From contig NZ_PEFF01000001.1 in the NCBI RefSeq assembly GCF_002754375.1, forward strand, positions 3,551,501 through 3,615,500: DNA of 64,000 nucleotides, in the 5' to 3' direction. Every line of letters begins with the position of its first letter. Positions within the stretch are counted from its first letter, which is position 1. Below are positions 8,305 through 16,606 of this stretch, in pieces. The notes under the pieces were generated by a model. The model saw nothing but the letters and a program-made list of their open reading frames with translations, was not told the origin of the DNA and did no database searches. A program made the position numbers and the translations under genes. This stretch comes from Variovorax sp. 54. GTDB taxonomy: Bacteria; Pseudomonadota; Gammaproteobacteria; Burkholderiales; Burkholderiaceae_C.

Positions 8305-9086
8305 CCCTGTTTTCTTCTGCCTTGTCTTCCACGCCTTCTTCTTCCTCCGCCTCCGACGACCTCGCGCTGCGGATCGACCGCACCGTGGCGCTGCTGCGCG
8401 GTGCGCGGCGCATCGTGGTCTTCTCGGGCGCGGGGCTGTCCAAGGCCTCGGGCATCCCGACCTACCGCGACGCCGACGGCCTCTGGATGAGCCAGAACGC
8501 GCTCAAGTTTTCGCACGCCGACGACCTCGCGCGCGACCCGGGCGGCTTCACGAAGTTCTGGGCCCAGCGCCTGTCGCTGATCGAAACCGCGTCGCCCAAC
8601 CCCGGCCACCTCGCGCTCGCGCAACTGCAGCGGCTGCGCCCCGCGACCCGGCTCATCACGCAGAACGTCGACGGCCTGCTCGGCAAGGCCGGCGGCCAGG
8701 ATGTGCTGGAGCTGCACGGCTCGCTGCGCCGCTGGCGCTGCGACCACTGCGGCAACCGCAGCGGCCCGTGGCCCTTCCACCGCTGCCTGCGCTGCGGCTC
8801 GCACGCGCGGCCCGATGTCGTCATGTTCGGCGAGATGCTGAACGCCGGTGTGCTGCTCGACGCCCAGGTGGCGGCGCAGGAGTCCGACCTGTTCCTGGTG
8901 GTCGGCAGCACCACCATCGTCTACCCGGCGGCCGAGTTGCCCAAGCTGGCGATGGCGCGCGGTGCGCGGCTGGTGACGCTCAACATTGAGCCGCTGCCGC
9001 ATCTGGACGATGCGGCGGCGGTGGTGTTGCGGGGGGCGTCGGAAGACCTGCTGCCGCGGTTGCTCGCCGGCATGGCGGGCGAGTGA
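8301..9086 (+). CDS. Sir2-family NAD-dependent protein deacylase
   Basis: A 261-aa sirtuin. The NAD-binding signature FSGAGLSKASGIPTYRD (about residues 41-58), TQNVDGL, the catalytic His in LELHGSL, four zinc-binding cysteines (CDHCG ... CLRCG) and RPDVVMFGE are all present in order, so the enzyme should be active. The first 24 residues are a Ser-rich tail of no clear function. ATG 8301 overlaps the IclR stop (ATGA), so it is co-translated with the regulator. Sirtuins often reactivate acetylated CoA ligases; that link here is guesswork. Confidence 0.93.
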   Translation: MTLFSSALSSTPSSSSASDDLALRIDRTVALLRGARRIVVFSGAGLSKASGIPTYRDADGLWMSQNALKFSHADDLARDPGGFTKFWAQRLSLIETASPNPGHLALAQLQRLRPATRLITQNVDGLLGKAGGQDVLELHGSLRRWRCDHCGNRSGPWPFHRCLRCGSHARPDVVMFGEMLNAGVLLDAQVAAQESDLFLVVGSTTIVYPAAELPKLAMARGARLVTLNIEPLPHLDDAAAVVLRGASEDLLPRLLAGMAGE

Positions 9087-9090
9087 GCCG

Positions 9091-9585
9091 CTAGCCGGCC
9101 CGCAGCTTCTCGCGCAGCACGCGCCAGCGCGCGAGGCTCTCGGCGGGCCAGTAGTCTTTACGGTCGTAGTACCCGTGCACAGCCGGCGCGCCGGCCGGCA
9201 GCACCACCCACGGCTGCTTCGACATCGTGAAGATGTGCAGGTCCGGTGGCAGCCGGTCGGGCGTGTCGAGCGTGCCCACGCGGATGAAGCTCACGGCGTC
9301 ACCGGCGCCCGCGTAGTGGCTCCACAGCGCGACGTGGCAAGTGGGGCAGCGCGCGTACGTCTGGCCGCGTCCGCTGGCCGAAGGCGTGAGCACCCGATCG
9401 ACCGTGCCCTGCAGCATCTGCACGTGTTCCGGTTCGATCAGCGCATTGAGCGCGAAGGACGAGCCCGTCTCGCGCTGGCACCAGCGGCAGTGGCAGCAGT
9501 GCACGAAGAGCGGCGGGGCGTTCAGGCGGTAGCGCACCTGCCGGCAGGTGCAGCCGCCTTCGAGCGGCACGAAGGCGTCGGCCAT
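9091..9585 (-). CDS. GFA/CENP-V domain zinc protein
   Basis: A 164-aa protein of the glutathione-dependent formaldehyde-activating (GFA) fold. Zinc-binding cysteines are seen in GGCTCRQVRY, HCCHCRWCQRETGS and RCPTCHVALW, in the order usual for the family. Most members are not proven to act on formaldehyde, so I give no substrate. I prefer ATG 9585 (MADAF) to an in-frame start at 9621, because the latter would overlap the upstream gene's end. It is convergent with the sirtuin gene, 4 bp apart, and follows the DUF3185 gene by 19 bp. Confidence 0.85.
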   Translation of the reverse strand: MADAFVPLEGGCTCRQVRYRLNAPPLFVHCCHCRWCQRETGSSFALNALIEPEHVQMLQGTVDRVLTPSASGRGQTYARCPTCHVALWSHYAGAGDAVSFIRVGTLDTPDRLPPDLHIFTMSKQPWVVLPAGAPAVHGYYDRKDYWPAESLARWRVLREKLRAG

Positions 9586-9604
9586 GGCCGTGGTTGGCGG
9601 GCGC

Positions 9605-9826
9605 TCAGCCCTTCTTGCCACCCAGCAGCACCAGCGCGCCGCCCACCACGATCGCTGCCACGCCAGCCCAGGACGGGATGTTGACGTTCTGTTTTTCTTT
9701 CACCGAGAACTCCAGCGGGCCGAGCTTGGCCTGGTGGGTTTCCTTGGTGAAGCTGAAGCCGCCCAGGCCGAGCCCGGCGATGCCGGCGACGACCAGCAGG
9801 ATGCCGACGATGCGCGTTGCGTTCAT
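9605..9826 (-). CDS. DUF3185 family small membrane protein
   Basis: A 73-aa protein with two hydrophobic segments: residues about 5-24 (IVGILLVVAGIAGLGLGGFS) and 49-68 (AGVAAIVVGGALVLLGG), ending in KKG. This matches the DUF3185 pattern of two helices around a short extracytoplasmic loop with Lys-rich TKETHQAKLGPLEFSVKEK. ATG 9826 is preceded by GGAGACCCGTCCC, which contains a good GGAG. Function unknown. It lies 40 bp after the lipoprotein gene of the lipid transporter and may be read through from it. Confidence 0.8.
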   Translation of the reverse strand: MNATRIVGILLVVAGIAGLGLGGFSFTKETHQAKLGPLEFSVKEKQNVNIPSWAGVAAIVVGGALVLLGGKKG

Positions 9827-9866
9827 GGGACGGGTCTCCTCAGGGTGGGTTGGAATGAAAAGCCGT

Positions 9867-10556
9867 TCAGCGGCGCGGTGCCGCCGCACGCGGCTGCGGC
9901 GGGTCTTGCTGCTGCAGCTGGTCGACCCATTGCACGACTTCGGCCATGGCCGCGTCGCTCGCCGCGATGAGCGCCTTCACGCCGCCCGGCGCGTCGGCGC
10001 TGGCGGCGGGGCGGCGCACGGTGAAGGTCCGCTGGCCCATCACGCGGTCGCCGCCCGTGGCGGTGCGGACCAGCGTGGCGCGCAGGCGCACCAGGCCCGT
10101 GCTGCTGGCCGGTGCGTCGAAGTAGTGACTGAACTCGTCGAGCGAAATGCGCAGCGTGTCGGGCACGATGCCCTCGGTGCGCGCGAGCGTCGCGCTTTCT
10201 TCGGGGCCGAGCACGGTGCGGCGTTCGGCCAGCGTGTCGCGCAGCCGCTGGCGCAGCAGCTGCGCGGGCGGCAGGCTCCAGCGCGACTGGCCGTAGGGGC
10301 GCAGCTCGTTGGCGTCGGCGTAGCCCATGCGGTACAGGATCTGCGTGCCGTCCAGGCGCGCGTTGCTCTCGAACTCCGCGAGGGACAGTGCAGGCCGTGC
10401 GGTCGTCGGCGTGGAAGCAGGTGCGGCGGCCGACAGGCCGGGACCGAAGTCGTACAGCGTGGCGCGCGCCGGCTTGTCGGGCAGCATGCCGCAGCCGGCG
10501 AGCAGCAGCACACAGCCGAGGCTGGCGAGGGCGTGGGTGGTTGTCTTCATGCGCAT
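9867..10556 (-). CDS. ABC-type transport auxiliary lipoprotein (PqiC/MlaC-replacing type)
   Basis: A 229-aa outer-membrane-type lipoprotein. The signal peptide ends in the lipobox LLAGC (Cys about residue 21). The body is the ABC_trans_aux domain found next to MCE operons (ATLYDFGPG near the start, YRMGYADANELRPYGQSRW in the middle). In PqiABC-like and related systems this lipoprotein partners the MCE protein across the periplasm. It is the fourth gene of the leftward Mla-like operon, 16 bp after the MCE gene. A second ATG two codons on (10550) is an equal choice for start. Confidence 0.85.
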   Translation of the reverse strand: MRMKTTTHALASLGCVLLLAGCGMLPDKPARATLYDFGPGLSAAAPASTPTTARPALSLAEFESNARLDGTQILYRMGYADANELRPYGQSRWSLPPAQLLRQRLRDTLAERRTVLGPEESATLARTEGIVPDTLRISLDEFSHYFDAPASSTGLVRLRATLVRTATGGDRVMGQRTFTVRRPAASADAPGGVKALIAASDAAMAEVVQWVDQLQQQDPPQPRAAAPRR

Positions 10557-10572
10557 GGTGTTCTGCTCCCGG

Positions 10573-11529
10573 TCAGTGGCGTGCGGCGGGCGCAACGAAG
10601 CCGGGCTCGCCCGGGCCCGCGGTCGTGCCGCCGTTGCCGAACAGCAGCGATTGCGGGTTGTCGTTGATGCTGTCGGCGGCGCGGCCCAGGCGGCGCACCG
10701 CATGCGCGGTGTCGTCGGCCACGCGGTTCACGCGCGGCAGGGTGGCGGCGTTGAACGAATCGACCGCCTGCGCCAGCGCCTTGGTGCCTTCGCCCAGGCG
10801 TTCGACCGGGCCGTCGGGCGCGTTGAGCTTGCCCACGGTGGAATTGAAGTTGTTGGCCACGCGCGAGACGTCGCCGGCCGCCTTCTTCACCGTCGACAGC
10901 GTCTCGGGCATGGCGGCCAGCGTCGGGTTCAGGCCGGTCTTCACGGTGTTGTCGAGCTGCTTGATCAGCGCGTTGGCGCTGGCCGAGGCGGCCGCGATGT
11001 TCTCCAGCGCGTCGGCCACGCGCTTCTGGTTGGCGTCGGCCAAGAGCGCGTTGGCGCGCTTGGTCACTTCTTCCACCTGGTCGATGATTTCCTCGCCGCG
11101 GTCCTGCAGCTTCGCGAGCATCGAGGGCTTGAGTGGAATGCGCGGCGGGCTGTCGTTGTTCGGCTTGAGCGCGACGGTCGATTCGCCTTCGTCGTCCAGC
11201 GCGATGAAGGCCAGGCCGGTCACGCCCTGGTAGCTCAGCGTGGCAAAGCTGGAGGTGGTGAGCGGCACGCGCTCGTCGACCGTGATGCGCACGCGCACGT
11301 TGCCACGGGTCTTGGGGTCGAAGTCGATCGAGGTCACCTTGCCGACCGAGATGCCGCGGTAGCGCACCTGGGCCTGCGGCTGCAGGCCGCTCACGGCGTC
11401 GCGGGTGGAGAGTTCGTACACGTTGCGCACGGTGTTGTCGCGCGTGAACCAGACCACCAGCGCGACGAGCGCGGCGATCAGGCCGAGCACGAAGGCGCCG
11501 GCGGCGAGGGCGTGGGCCTTGTTTTCCAT
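10573..11529 (-). CDS. MlaD-family MCE protein
   Basis: A 318-aa substrate-binding subunit of an MCE lipid transporter. One N-terminal transmembrane helix (about residues 8-30, GAFVLGLIAALVALVVWF) is followed by the MCE/MlaD domain (VSGLQPQAQVRYRGISVGKV, residues about 45-120) and a long helical region rich in Ala/Asn that would form the tube or coiled coil. It is larger than E. coli MlaD (183 aa) because of that helical tail. It lies 6 bp downstream of the ATPase gene. The probable cargo is phospholipid between inner and outer membranes. Confidence 0.9.
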   Translation of the reverse strand: MENKAHALAAGAFVLGLIAALVALVVWFTRDNTVRNVYELSTRDAVSGLQPQAQVRYRGISVGKVTSIDFDPKTRGNVRVRITVDERVPLTTSSFATLSYQGVTGLAFIALDDEGESTVALKPNNDSPPRIPLKPSMLAKLQDRGEEIIDQVEEVTKRANALLADANQKRVADALENIAAASASANALIKQLDNTVKTGLNPTLAAMPETLSTVKKAAGDVSRVANNFNSTVGKLNAPDGPVERLGEGTKALAQAVDSFNAATLPRVNRVADDTAHAVRRLGRAADSINDNPQSLLFGNGGTTAGPGEPGFVAPAARH

Positions 11530-11535
11530 GGGGAC

Positions 11536-12396
11536 CTACCTTTCTTCTTCAGCGCGCGCGGCCTCGGGCCGCGGCGCGGAGGGTTCTTCTTTGCCGGCGG
11601 CGGGCTTGTCGTGCAGCGCCTCCAGGGCGCGCTGGCCGCGCCCGCCGAGAAAGTATTCGTGGATGAACGGATGCGGATAGGCGATGACTTCGCGCGCCGT
11701 GCCGCTCACGATCACCTTCTGGTCGGCCAGCACCGCGATGCGGGTGCTCAGGTCGAACAGGGTGTCCAGGTCGTGCGTGACCATCACGACCGTCAGGCCC
11801 AGCTCGCGGTGCAGGCCGCGCAGCAGGTCGCAGAAACTGTCGGAGGCTTCGGGGTCGAGGCCGGCCGTGGGCTCGTCGAGCAGCAGCAGCGGCGGGTCCA
11901 TGATGAGCGCGCGCGCCAGCGCCACGCGCTTGATCATGCCGCCCGACAGGTCCGACGGGCTCTTGTCCGCATGCTGCGGTTCCAGCCCCACCATCTGCAG
12001 CTTCACGAGCGCGGCATGGCGAATCAGCTCGTCGGGCAGCAGCTTGAGTTCGCGCAGCGGAAAGGCGATGTTCTCCAGCACGCTGAAGGCCGAGAACAGC
12101 GCGCCGTGCTGGAACAGCATGCCCACGTTGGCCGCGCCGGCCGCGCTGAGTTCACCCGGCGCCCGGCCCAGCACCTCGACCGCGCCCTTCGTGGGTTTCT
12201 GCAGTCCGAGAATCTGCCGCAGCAGCACCGTCTTGCCGGTGCCCGAGCCGCCGACCAGCGACAGCACCTCGCCGCGTTCGAGGTGCAGGTCGAGGTCGCG
12301 GTGCACCACCTGCTCGCCGTCCGGGCTCTTGAACACGGTCCAGAGCTTGCGGATGTCGACGACGGTGCCGGGCGGGGAAGTCGTGGCAGCGTTCAT
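11536..12396 (-). CDS. MlaF-like ABC transporter ATP-binding protein
   Basis: A 286-aa ATPase. Walker A is GGSGTGKT (about residues 49-56), the signature is LSGGMIKR and Walker B is LLLLDEPTAGLDPEA, followed by the H-loop MVTHD. The C-terminal tail after residue 250 is Ala/Glu/Pro-rich and not conserved. The ATG overlaps the permease stop by 4 bp (ATGA at 12396-12393), so the two are coupled. It energises the MlaE permease and MCE protein of this operon. The insertion of FQHGALFSAFSVLENIAFPL at the Q-loop is typical of MlaF. Confidence 0.93.
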   Translation of the reverse strand: MNAATTSPPGTVVDIRKLWTVFKSPDGEQVVHRDLDLHLERGEVLSLVGGSGTGKTVLLRQILGLQKPTKGAVEVLGRAPGELSAAGAANVGMLFQHGALFSAFSVLENIAFPLRELKLLPDELIRHAALVKLQMVGLEPQHADKSPSDLSGGMIKRVALARALIMDPPLLLLDEPTAGLDPEASDSFCDLLRGLHRELGLTVVMVTHDLDTLFDLSTRIAVLADQKVIVSGTAREVIAYPHPFIHEYFLGGRGQRALEALHDKPAAGKEEPSAPRPEAARAEEER

Positions 12397-13565
12397 CCGC
12401 GGAATCCTATGCCCTTGAAGAGCACCGCAAACAGCGCATCGACCAGGATCACCGCGGTGATCGAGGTCACGACCGACGACGTGGTGCCGCGCCCCAGGCT
12501 CTCGGTGTTGGGCTTGACCTTCATGCCGAAGTAGCAGCCGATCAGCGCGATCAGCACGCCGAACACCGCCGACTTGGCCAGCGCCAGCCAGAGGTTGGCG
12601 ATGGGCACCGCGCGCGGCAGGGCCGACAGGAAATACGACGGCGAAATGCCGAGCGCAGCGTCGGCCGCGAGCATGCCGCCGGCCAGCGCCGCCATCGACG
12701 TCCACAGGCTGATCAGCGGCATCGCGATGGCCAGCGCCAGCACGCGCGGCATCACGAGACGGAAGCCGTGCGGGATGCCCATGACGCGCATGGCGTCGAG
12801 CTCTTCGGTGACGCGCATCACGCCGATCTGCGCCGTGATCGCCGAACCCGAGCGGCCCGCGATCAGCACGGCGGCCAGCACCGGCCCGAGCTCGCGGATC
12901 AGCGACAGCCCGAGGATGTTCACCACGAAGGCCTCGGCGCCGTAGTTGCGCAGCTGCTGGGAGATCAGGTACGCCAGCACCACGCCGATCAGCAAGCCGA
13001 CCAGCGCCGTGATGTGCAGCGCCGTGGCGCCGAACTGGTAGAGGTGGCCCGAGAAGTCGCGCCACGGCGCGCGGTGCGGCGCGCGCGCCAGCGTGCACAG
13101 GTCGAGCGCGAGCTGGCCGATGAGGCCGACGAAGTCGCGCGTCACCACCATCGCGCGCGGGCCGTGGTGCGCGAGTTCGCGCAACCGGTCGCTCAGCGAT
13201 TTGGGCGGCTCGTCGGGGGTGGCCACCGTGAACTTCGCCACATGGTCGAGCACCGCCTGGTGCTGCGGCGCCAGCTCGAGCGTGGCCGGCCAGGCGTGGC
13301 CCCAGTGGTCCCACAGCAGCTGCGCGCCGATGTGGTCGAGCTGGCCGATGGGGCGCAGGTCCCACGCGCGATCGTCCGCAGGCGGCAGGGCCGCGAGGTC
13401 TTTCGCCAATGCGTCCCAGGCCGGCCGCGAGGACATCGCCAGCGTGGTCCAGCAGCCGCTGGCCACGGCCCAGCTGCGACCGTCCGCGTCCTGCGTGCGC
13501 GCGCGCGGCGGCGCAGAGGCGTCGTCGGTGGCAGGCAGGTCGGCAGACGACGGGGTGGAAACCAT
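12393..13565 (-). CDS. MlaE-like ABC transporter permease with N-terminal STAS-like domain
   Basis: A 390-aa protein. Residues about 35-130 look like a STAS domain (SWAVASGCWTT ... PIGQLDHIGAQLLWDH), the rest is the MlaE permease domain with its conserved RELGPVLAAVLIAGRSGSA and EELDAMRVMGI. In E. coli the STAS protein MlaB is separate, so this looks like a natural MlaB-MlaE fusion, a form known in other bacteria. ATG 13565 was chosen; the frame also allows a TTG at 13595 that lies in a palindrome. It is the first gene of the operon. Confidence 0.92.
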   Translation of the reverse strand: MVSTPSSADLPATDDASAPPRARTQDADGRSWAVASGCWTTLAMSSRPAWDALAKDLAALPPADDRAWDLRPIGQLDHIGAQLLWDHWGHAWPATLELAPQHQAVLDHVAKFTVATPDEPPKSLSDRLRELAHHGPRAMVVTRDFVGLIGQLALDLCTLARAPHRAPWRDFSGHLYQFGATALHITALVGLLIGVVLAYLISQQLRNYGAEAFVVNILGLSLIRELGPVLAAVLIAGRSGSAITAQIGVMRVTEELDAMRVMGIPHGFRLVMPRVLALAIAMPLISLWTSMAALAGGMLAADAALGISPSYFLSALPRAVPIANLWLALAKSAVFGVLIALIGCYFGMKVKPNTESLGRGTTSSVVTSITAVILVDALFAVLFKGIGFRG

Positions 13566-13584
13566 GGGCGGGCGAGTGAGGCGG

Positions 13585-13596
13585 TTTGTTAACAAA
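13585..13596. promoter_or_regulatory. Perfect palindrome before the Mla-like operon
   Basis: TTTGTTAACAAA is a perfect 12-bp AT-rich palindrome in a GC-rich intergenic region, 20 bp upstream of the permease start codon. Its place suggests an operator or promoter element of the lipid-transport operon. No regulator is known for it. Confidence 0.35.
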
Positions 13597-13646
13597 GGAT
13601 GCAGGTGAGAGGGCGCATCGTAACCGCGTGCATCCGGGCGTCATGT

Positions 13647-13688
13647 GCGTCTGGCCCTTCGTTGGCGTAGGGCCAGACGCCGTTTTTT
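13647..13688 (+). terminator. Rightward intrinsic terminator without a rightward gene
   Basis: Stem arms GCGTCTGGCCC (13647-13657) and GGGCCAGACGC (13670-13680) are perfect over 11 bp with a 12-nt loop, followed after CG by six T residues (13683-13688). The T-run is on the plus strand. Both neighbours (Mla permease gene and LysR gene) are on the minus strand, so the signal would end a plus-strand transcript starting in the 13566-13646 gap or antisense to the permease gene. On the minus strand the hairpin could still mark the LysR transcript end. Confidence 0.7.
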
Positions 13689-13698
13689 AAGGAACCCT

Positions 13699-14607
13699 TC
13701 AGGTCCAGGCGCGGGCCAGCGCGTTCCATGCGCTGGCGATCACGGGCTCGTCGCGGCGCGCGGCCAGCGAGACGAAACGCAGCGCGCAATCGAGCCGCAC
13801 GCGGTCGGCCAGCACGAGGCCGTGGGCCTGGCTTTCGCGGATCGCGATCGAGTCGCGCACCAGGCTCAGGCCCACGCCCGATTTCAGCAGGTCGAGCATC
13901 GAGGCCTCCTGGTCGACCAGCGCCACGCGCCGGGGCGCCAGACCCAGCGGACCGAACACGCGCTCGAGCAAACGGTGGTGCGCCGACTCGGGCGGCGTGG
14001 CGAGCCAGGGCAGGGCGGCCAGCGCCTTCCAGTCGCGCCCGAGCACCTGCGGGCCCCAGCCGGCCGGCGCGACCACGCGGTAGCTGAAACGCGTGAGCGT
14101 GCGCACCGCCAGCGGTGCCGGCGCGGCCGTATCGGGTTCATCGTCGGGGTCGAGGTGAAAGCCCACGTCGAGCTCGCCGCGCAGCACCTGCGCCAGCACG
14201 CTGCCGCTCATGCCGTGGCGCAGCTCGGTCTCGATCTGCGGCGCGGCCTCGACCAGTTCGCGCAGGAACACGCCGAGCCGCGTGAACTCCGGGTCGAGGA
14301 TGGTGCCGATGCGCAGCGCCCCGCGCACCGTGACCTGCAGGTTGCGCGCGGCCTGCTGCAGATCGCCCACGGCTGCCAGCACGCGCTCGGCCTGCGGCAG
14401 CAGGGCCGCGCCGTCGGCCGTGAGCGCCAGCCCGTGCGGCGTGCGGGTGAACAGCACCAGCCCGGTCTCTTCGGCCAGACGCTTGAGCTGCAGGCTCACC
14501 GCGGGCTGCGTGAGGTGCAGCTTTTCGGCGGCGCGCGAGACGTTGCCTTCGCGTGCCGCCAGAACGAAGGCGCGCAGAATCTGGAGGTCCATCGATGACG
14601 CAGTCAT
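13699..14607 (-). CDS. LysR-family transcriptional regulator
   Basis: A 302-aa regulator with the N-terminal winged helix-turn-helix (residues about 6-65; AAEKLHLTQPAVSLQLKRLAEETG) and a LysR substrate-binding domain (from about residue 95). It is divergent from mmsA with an 86-bp gap that carries a LysR-type dyad, so it probably controls mmsA and itself. Starts at 14607 or at the internal ATG 14592 (MDLQILRAF) are both possible; the second fits the usual LysR start (M-D-L-x-x-L-R-x-F) better and leaves the dyad fully upstream. Co-inducer unknown; a valine or propionate metabolite would suit. Confidence 0.9.
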   Translation of the reverse strand: MTASSMDLQILRAFVLAAREGNVSRAAEKLHLTQPAVSLQLKRLAEETGLVLFTRTPHGLALTADGAALLPQAERVLAAVGDLQQAARNLQVTVRGALRIGTILDPEFTRLGVFLRELVEAAPQIETELRHGMSGSVLAQVLRGELDVGFHLDPDDEPDTAAPAPLAVRTLTRFSYRVVAPAGWGPQVLGRDWKALAALPWLATPPESAHHRLLERVFGPLGLAPRRVALVDQEASMLDLLKSGVGLSLVRDSIAIRESQAHGLVLADRVRLDCALRFVSLAARRDEPVIASAWNALARAWT

Positions 14608-14623
14608 ATAAGACTGATTTATA
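14607..14623. promoter_or_regulatory. LysR-type binding dyad (T-N11-A)
   Basis: TATAA (14607-14611) and TTATA (14619-14623) are inverted around a 7-bp spacer; T14609 to A14621 gives the exact T-N11-A geometry of LysR boxes. It touches the first possible LysR start codon and lies 71 bp before mmsA. This is the classical position for autorepression and activation of the divergent gene. Confidence 0.65.
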
Positions 14624-14693
14624 GCGCCATCGACGCGAATTCATTGGCTTTCTCTTCGTGGATTGGGCCAAATTGCCTTCAGGAGACCCGAAC

Positions 14694-16211
14694 ATGTCCA
14701 TCAGCACCCGAAATATCGACCACCACATCGCCGGCACCGCCGTCGCCAACACCTCCGGCCGCACGCAGGACGTGACCAACCCCGCCACCGGCGCCGTCAC
14801 CGGCAAGGTCGGCCTGGCCGACGCCGCGCAGGTGGGGGCCGCCGTGGCCGCCGCCCAAGCCGCGTTCCCGGCCTGGGCCGACACGCCGCCGATTCGCCGG
14901 GCGCGCGTGATGTTCAAGTTTCTGGAGCTGCTCAACCAGCACAAGGACGAACTCGCCCACCTCATCACCGCCGAGCACGGCAAGGTCTTCACCGACGCGC
15001 AAGGCGAAGTGAGCCGCGGCATCGACATCGTCGAGTTCGCCTGCGGCATCCCGCAGCTGCTCAAGGGCGACTTCACCGACCAGGTGAGCACCGGCATCGA
15101 CAACTGGACGCTGCGCCAGCCACTCGGCGTGGTCGCGGGCATCACGCCCTTCAACTTCCCGGTGATGGTGCCGATGTGGATGTTCCCGGTGGCCATTGCC
15201 GCGGGCAACACCTTCGTGCTCAAGCCCAGCCCGACCGACCCGAGCGCGTCGCTCTTCATGGCCGAGCTGCTCAAGCAGGCCGGCCTGCCCGACGGCGTGT
15301 TCAACGTGGTGCAGGGCGACAAGGTCGCGGTCGATGCGCTGCTGGAGCACCCCGACGTCAAGGCGATCAGCTTCGTGGGCTCCACGCCCATTGCCAACTA
15401 CATCTACGAAACCGGCGCCCATCACGGCAAGCGCGTGCAGGCCCTGGGCGGCGCGAAGAACCACATGGTCGTCATGCCCGACGCCGACATCGACCAGGCC
15501 GTCGACGCCCTCATCGGCGCCGGCTACGGCTCGGCCGGCGAGCGCTGCATGGCGATCAGCGTTGCGGTGCTGGTGGGCGACGTGGCCGACCGGCTGCTGC
15601 CCAAGCTCATCGAGCGCACGAAGACGCTCAAGGTGCTCAACGGCACCAACCTCGCGGCCGAGATGGGCCCGATCGTCACGCGCGCCGCGCACGAGCGCAT
15701 CACCGGCTACATCGACCTGGGCGAGAAGGAAGGCGCGACGCTGCTGGTCGACGGCCGCAGCTTCGACGGCAACAAGGCCGGCGAAGGCTGCGGTGACGGC
15801 TTCTGGATGGGCGGCACGCTGTTCGACCACGTCACGCCCGAGATGCGCATCTACAAGGAAGAAATCTTCGGCCCCGTGCTGGGCTGCCTGCGCGTCGCGA
15901 CCTTCAAGGAGGCGGTGGACCTCATCAACGCGCACGAGTTCGGCAACGGCGTGAGCTGCTTCACGCGCGACGGCAACGTGGCCCGCGAGTTCGGCCGCCG
16001 CATCCAGGTCGGCATGGTCGGCATCAACGTGCCGATTCCGGTGCCGATGGCGTGGCACGGCTTCGGCGGCTGGAAGAAGAGCCTGTTCGGCGACATGCAC
16101 GCGTACGGCGAAGAGGGCGTGCGCTTCTATACGAAGCAGAAGTCGATCATGCAGCGCTGGCCTGAGAGCATCGGCAAGGGCGCCGAGTTCGTGATGCCGA
16201 CGGCGAAATAA
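14694..16211 (+). CDS. mmsA: CoA-acylating methylmalonate-semialdehyde dehydrogenase
   Basis: It oxidises methylmalonate or malonate semialdehyde to propionyl- or acetyl-CoA in valine, inositol and beta-alanine breakdown. The 505-aa protein has [16 protein letters not shown] in the NAD-binding part and the nucleophile Cys in [14 protein letters not shown]. Typical of this CoA-dependent class, the general-base glutamate of other ALDHs is missing ([11 protein letters not shown] instead of ELGGK). ATG 14694 is preceded by AGGAG eight bases before it. The usual partner mmsB (3-hydroxyisobutyrate dehydrogenase) is not next to it. Confidence 0.95.
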   Translation: MSISTRNIDHHIAGTAVANTSGRTQDVTNPATGAVTGKVGLADAAQVGAAVAAAQAAFPAWADTPPIRRARVMFKFLELLNQHKDELAHLITAEHGKVFTDAQGEVSRGIDIVEFACGIPQLLKGDFTDQVSTGIDNWTLRQPLGVVAGITPFNFPVMVPMWMFPVAIAAGNTFVLKPSPTDPSASLFMAELLKQAGLPDGVFNVVQGDKVAVDALLEHPDVKAISFVGSTPIANYIYETGAHHGKRVQALGGAKNHMVVMPDADIDQAVDALIGAGYGSAGERCMAISVAVLVGDVADRLLPKLIERTKTLKVLNGTNLAAEMGPIVTRAAHERITGYIDLGEKEGATLLVDGRSFDGNKAGEGCGDGFWMGGTLFDHVTPEMRIYKEEIFGPVLGCLRVATFKEAVDLINAHEFGNGVSCFTRDGNVAREFGRRIQVGMVGINVPIPVPMAWHGFGGWKKSLFGDMHAYGEEGVRFYTKQKSIMQRWPESIGKGAEFVMPTAK

Positions 16212-16230
16212 GCAGGCGCATCCCCACCGG

Positions 16231-16248
16231 GTGTTACCATGGTAACAC
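16231..16248. promoter_or_regulatory. Perfect 18-bp palindrome, antitoxin operator
   Basis: GTGTTACCATGGTAACAC is a perfect palindrome lying 22 bp upstream of the antitoxin start and 19 bp after the mmsA stop. Ribbon-helix-helix antitoxins bind such palindromes and repress their own operons, so this is a strong operator candidate. Nothing else in the gap explains it. Confidence 0.75.
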
Positions 16249-16270
16249 CTGCATCTTCCTGGAGACGGAC

Positions 16271-16606
16271 ATGTCCACCACATCCCTCAAATTGCCGGAT
16301 GCCTTGAAGGAGCGCATCCAGCATTTCGCGTCCGAGAGTCACGTGTCGGCCCATGCCTTCATGGTGAGCACGCTCGAAAGCGAAGTGGAGCGCCGCGAAG
16401 CGCGTGCGGCGTTCGAGGCCTCGGCCGAGGCTGCCGCCGCCGACATCGACGCGGGCGGTCCGGTCTACGAGGCTGCGGAAGTGCGTCGCTACATCACTGA
16501 AAAGCTGCGCGCACGGGGAACAGGCACCCAGGTGGAGCGGCCTCGCGCAATGCAGCGCGAGGGTGCGAAGCCGGCCGCGCGCACCCCCACGGCGCGGCGC
16601 AAGTGA
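16271..16606 (+). CDS. Ribbon-helix-helix antitoxin (CopG/ParD-like)
   Basis: A 111-aa DNA-binding antitoxin. The first 45 residues fit the ribbon-helix-helix fold: short basic strand TTSLKLPDALKERIQHFA, then two helices (SHVSAHAFMVSTLESEVERREA). The C-terminal part should wrap the toxin and ends in an unusually long basic, Pro/Arg-rich tail (residues 85-111) not usual for ParD, which is nearer 80 aa. The stop overlaps the toxin GTG (GTGA at 16603-16606). SD GGAGA lies eight bases before ATG. The operator palindrome is just upstream. Confidence 0.85.
   Translation: MSTTSLKLPDALKERIQHFASESHVSAHAFMVSTLESEVERREARAAFEASAEAAAADIDAGGPVYEAAEVRRYITEKLRARGTGTQVERPRAMQREGAKPAARTPTARRK

Noticed and set aside
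13566..13595. TTG start for the MlaE-like permease
   Set aside because: It lies in the TTTGTTAACAAA palindrome, adds non-conserved residues, and ATG 13565 gives a normal N-terminus.
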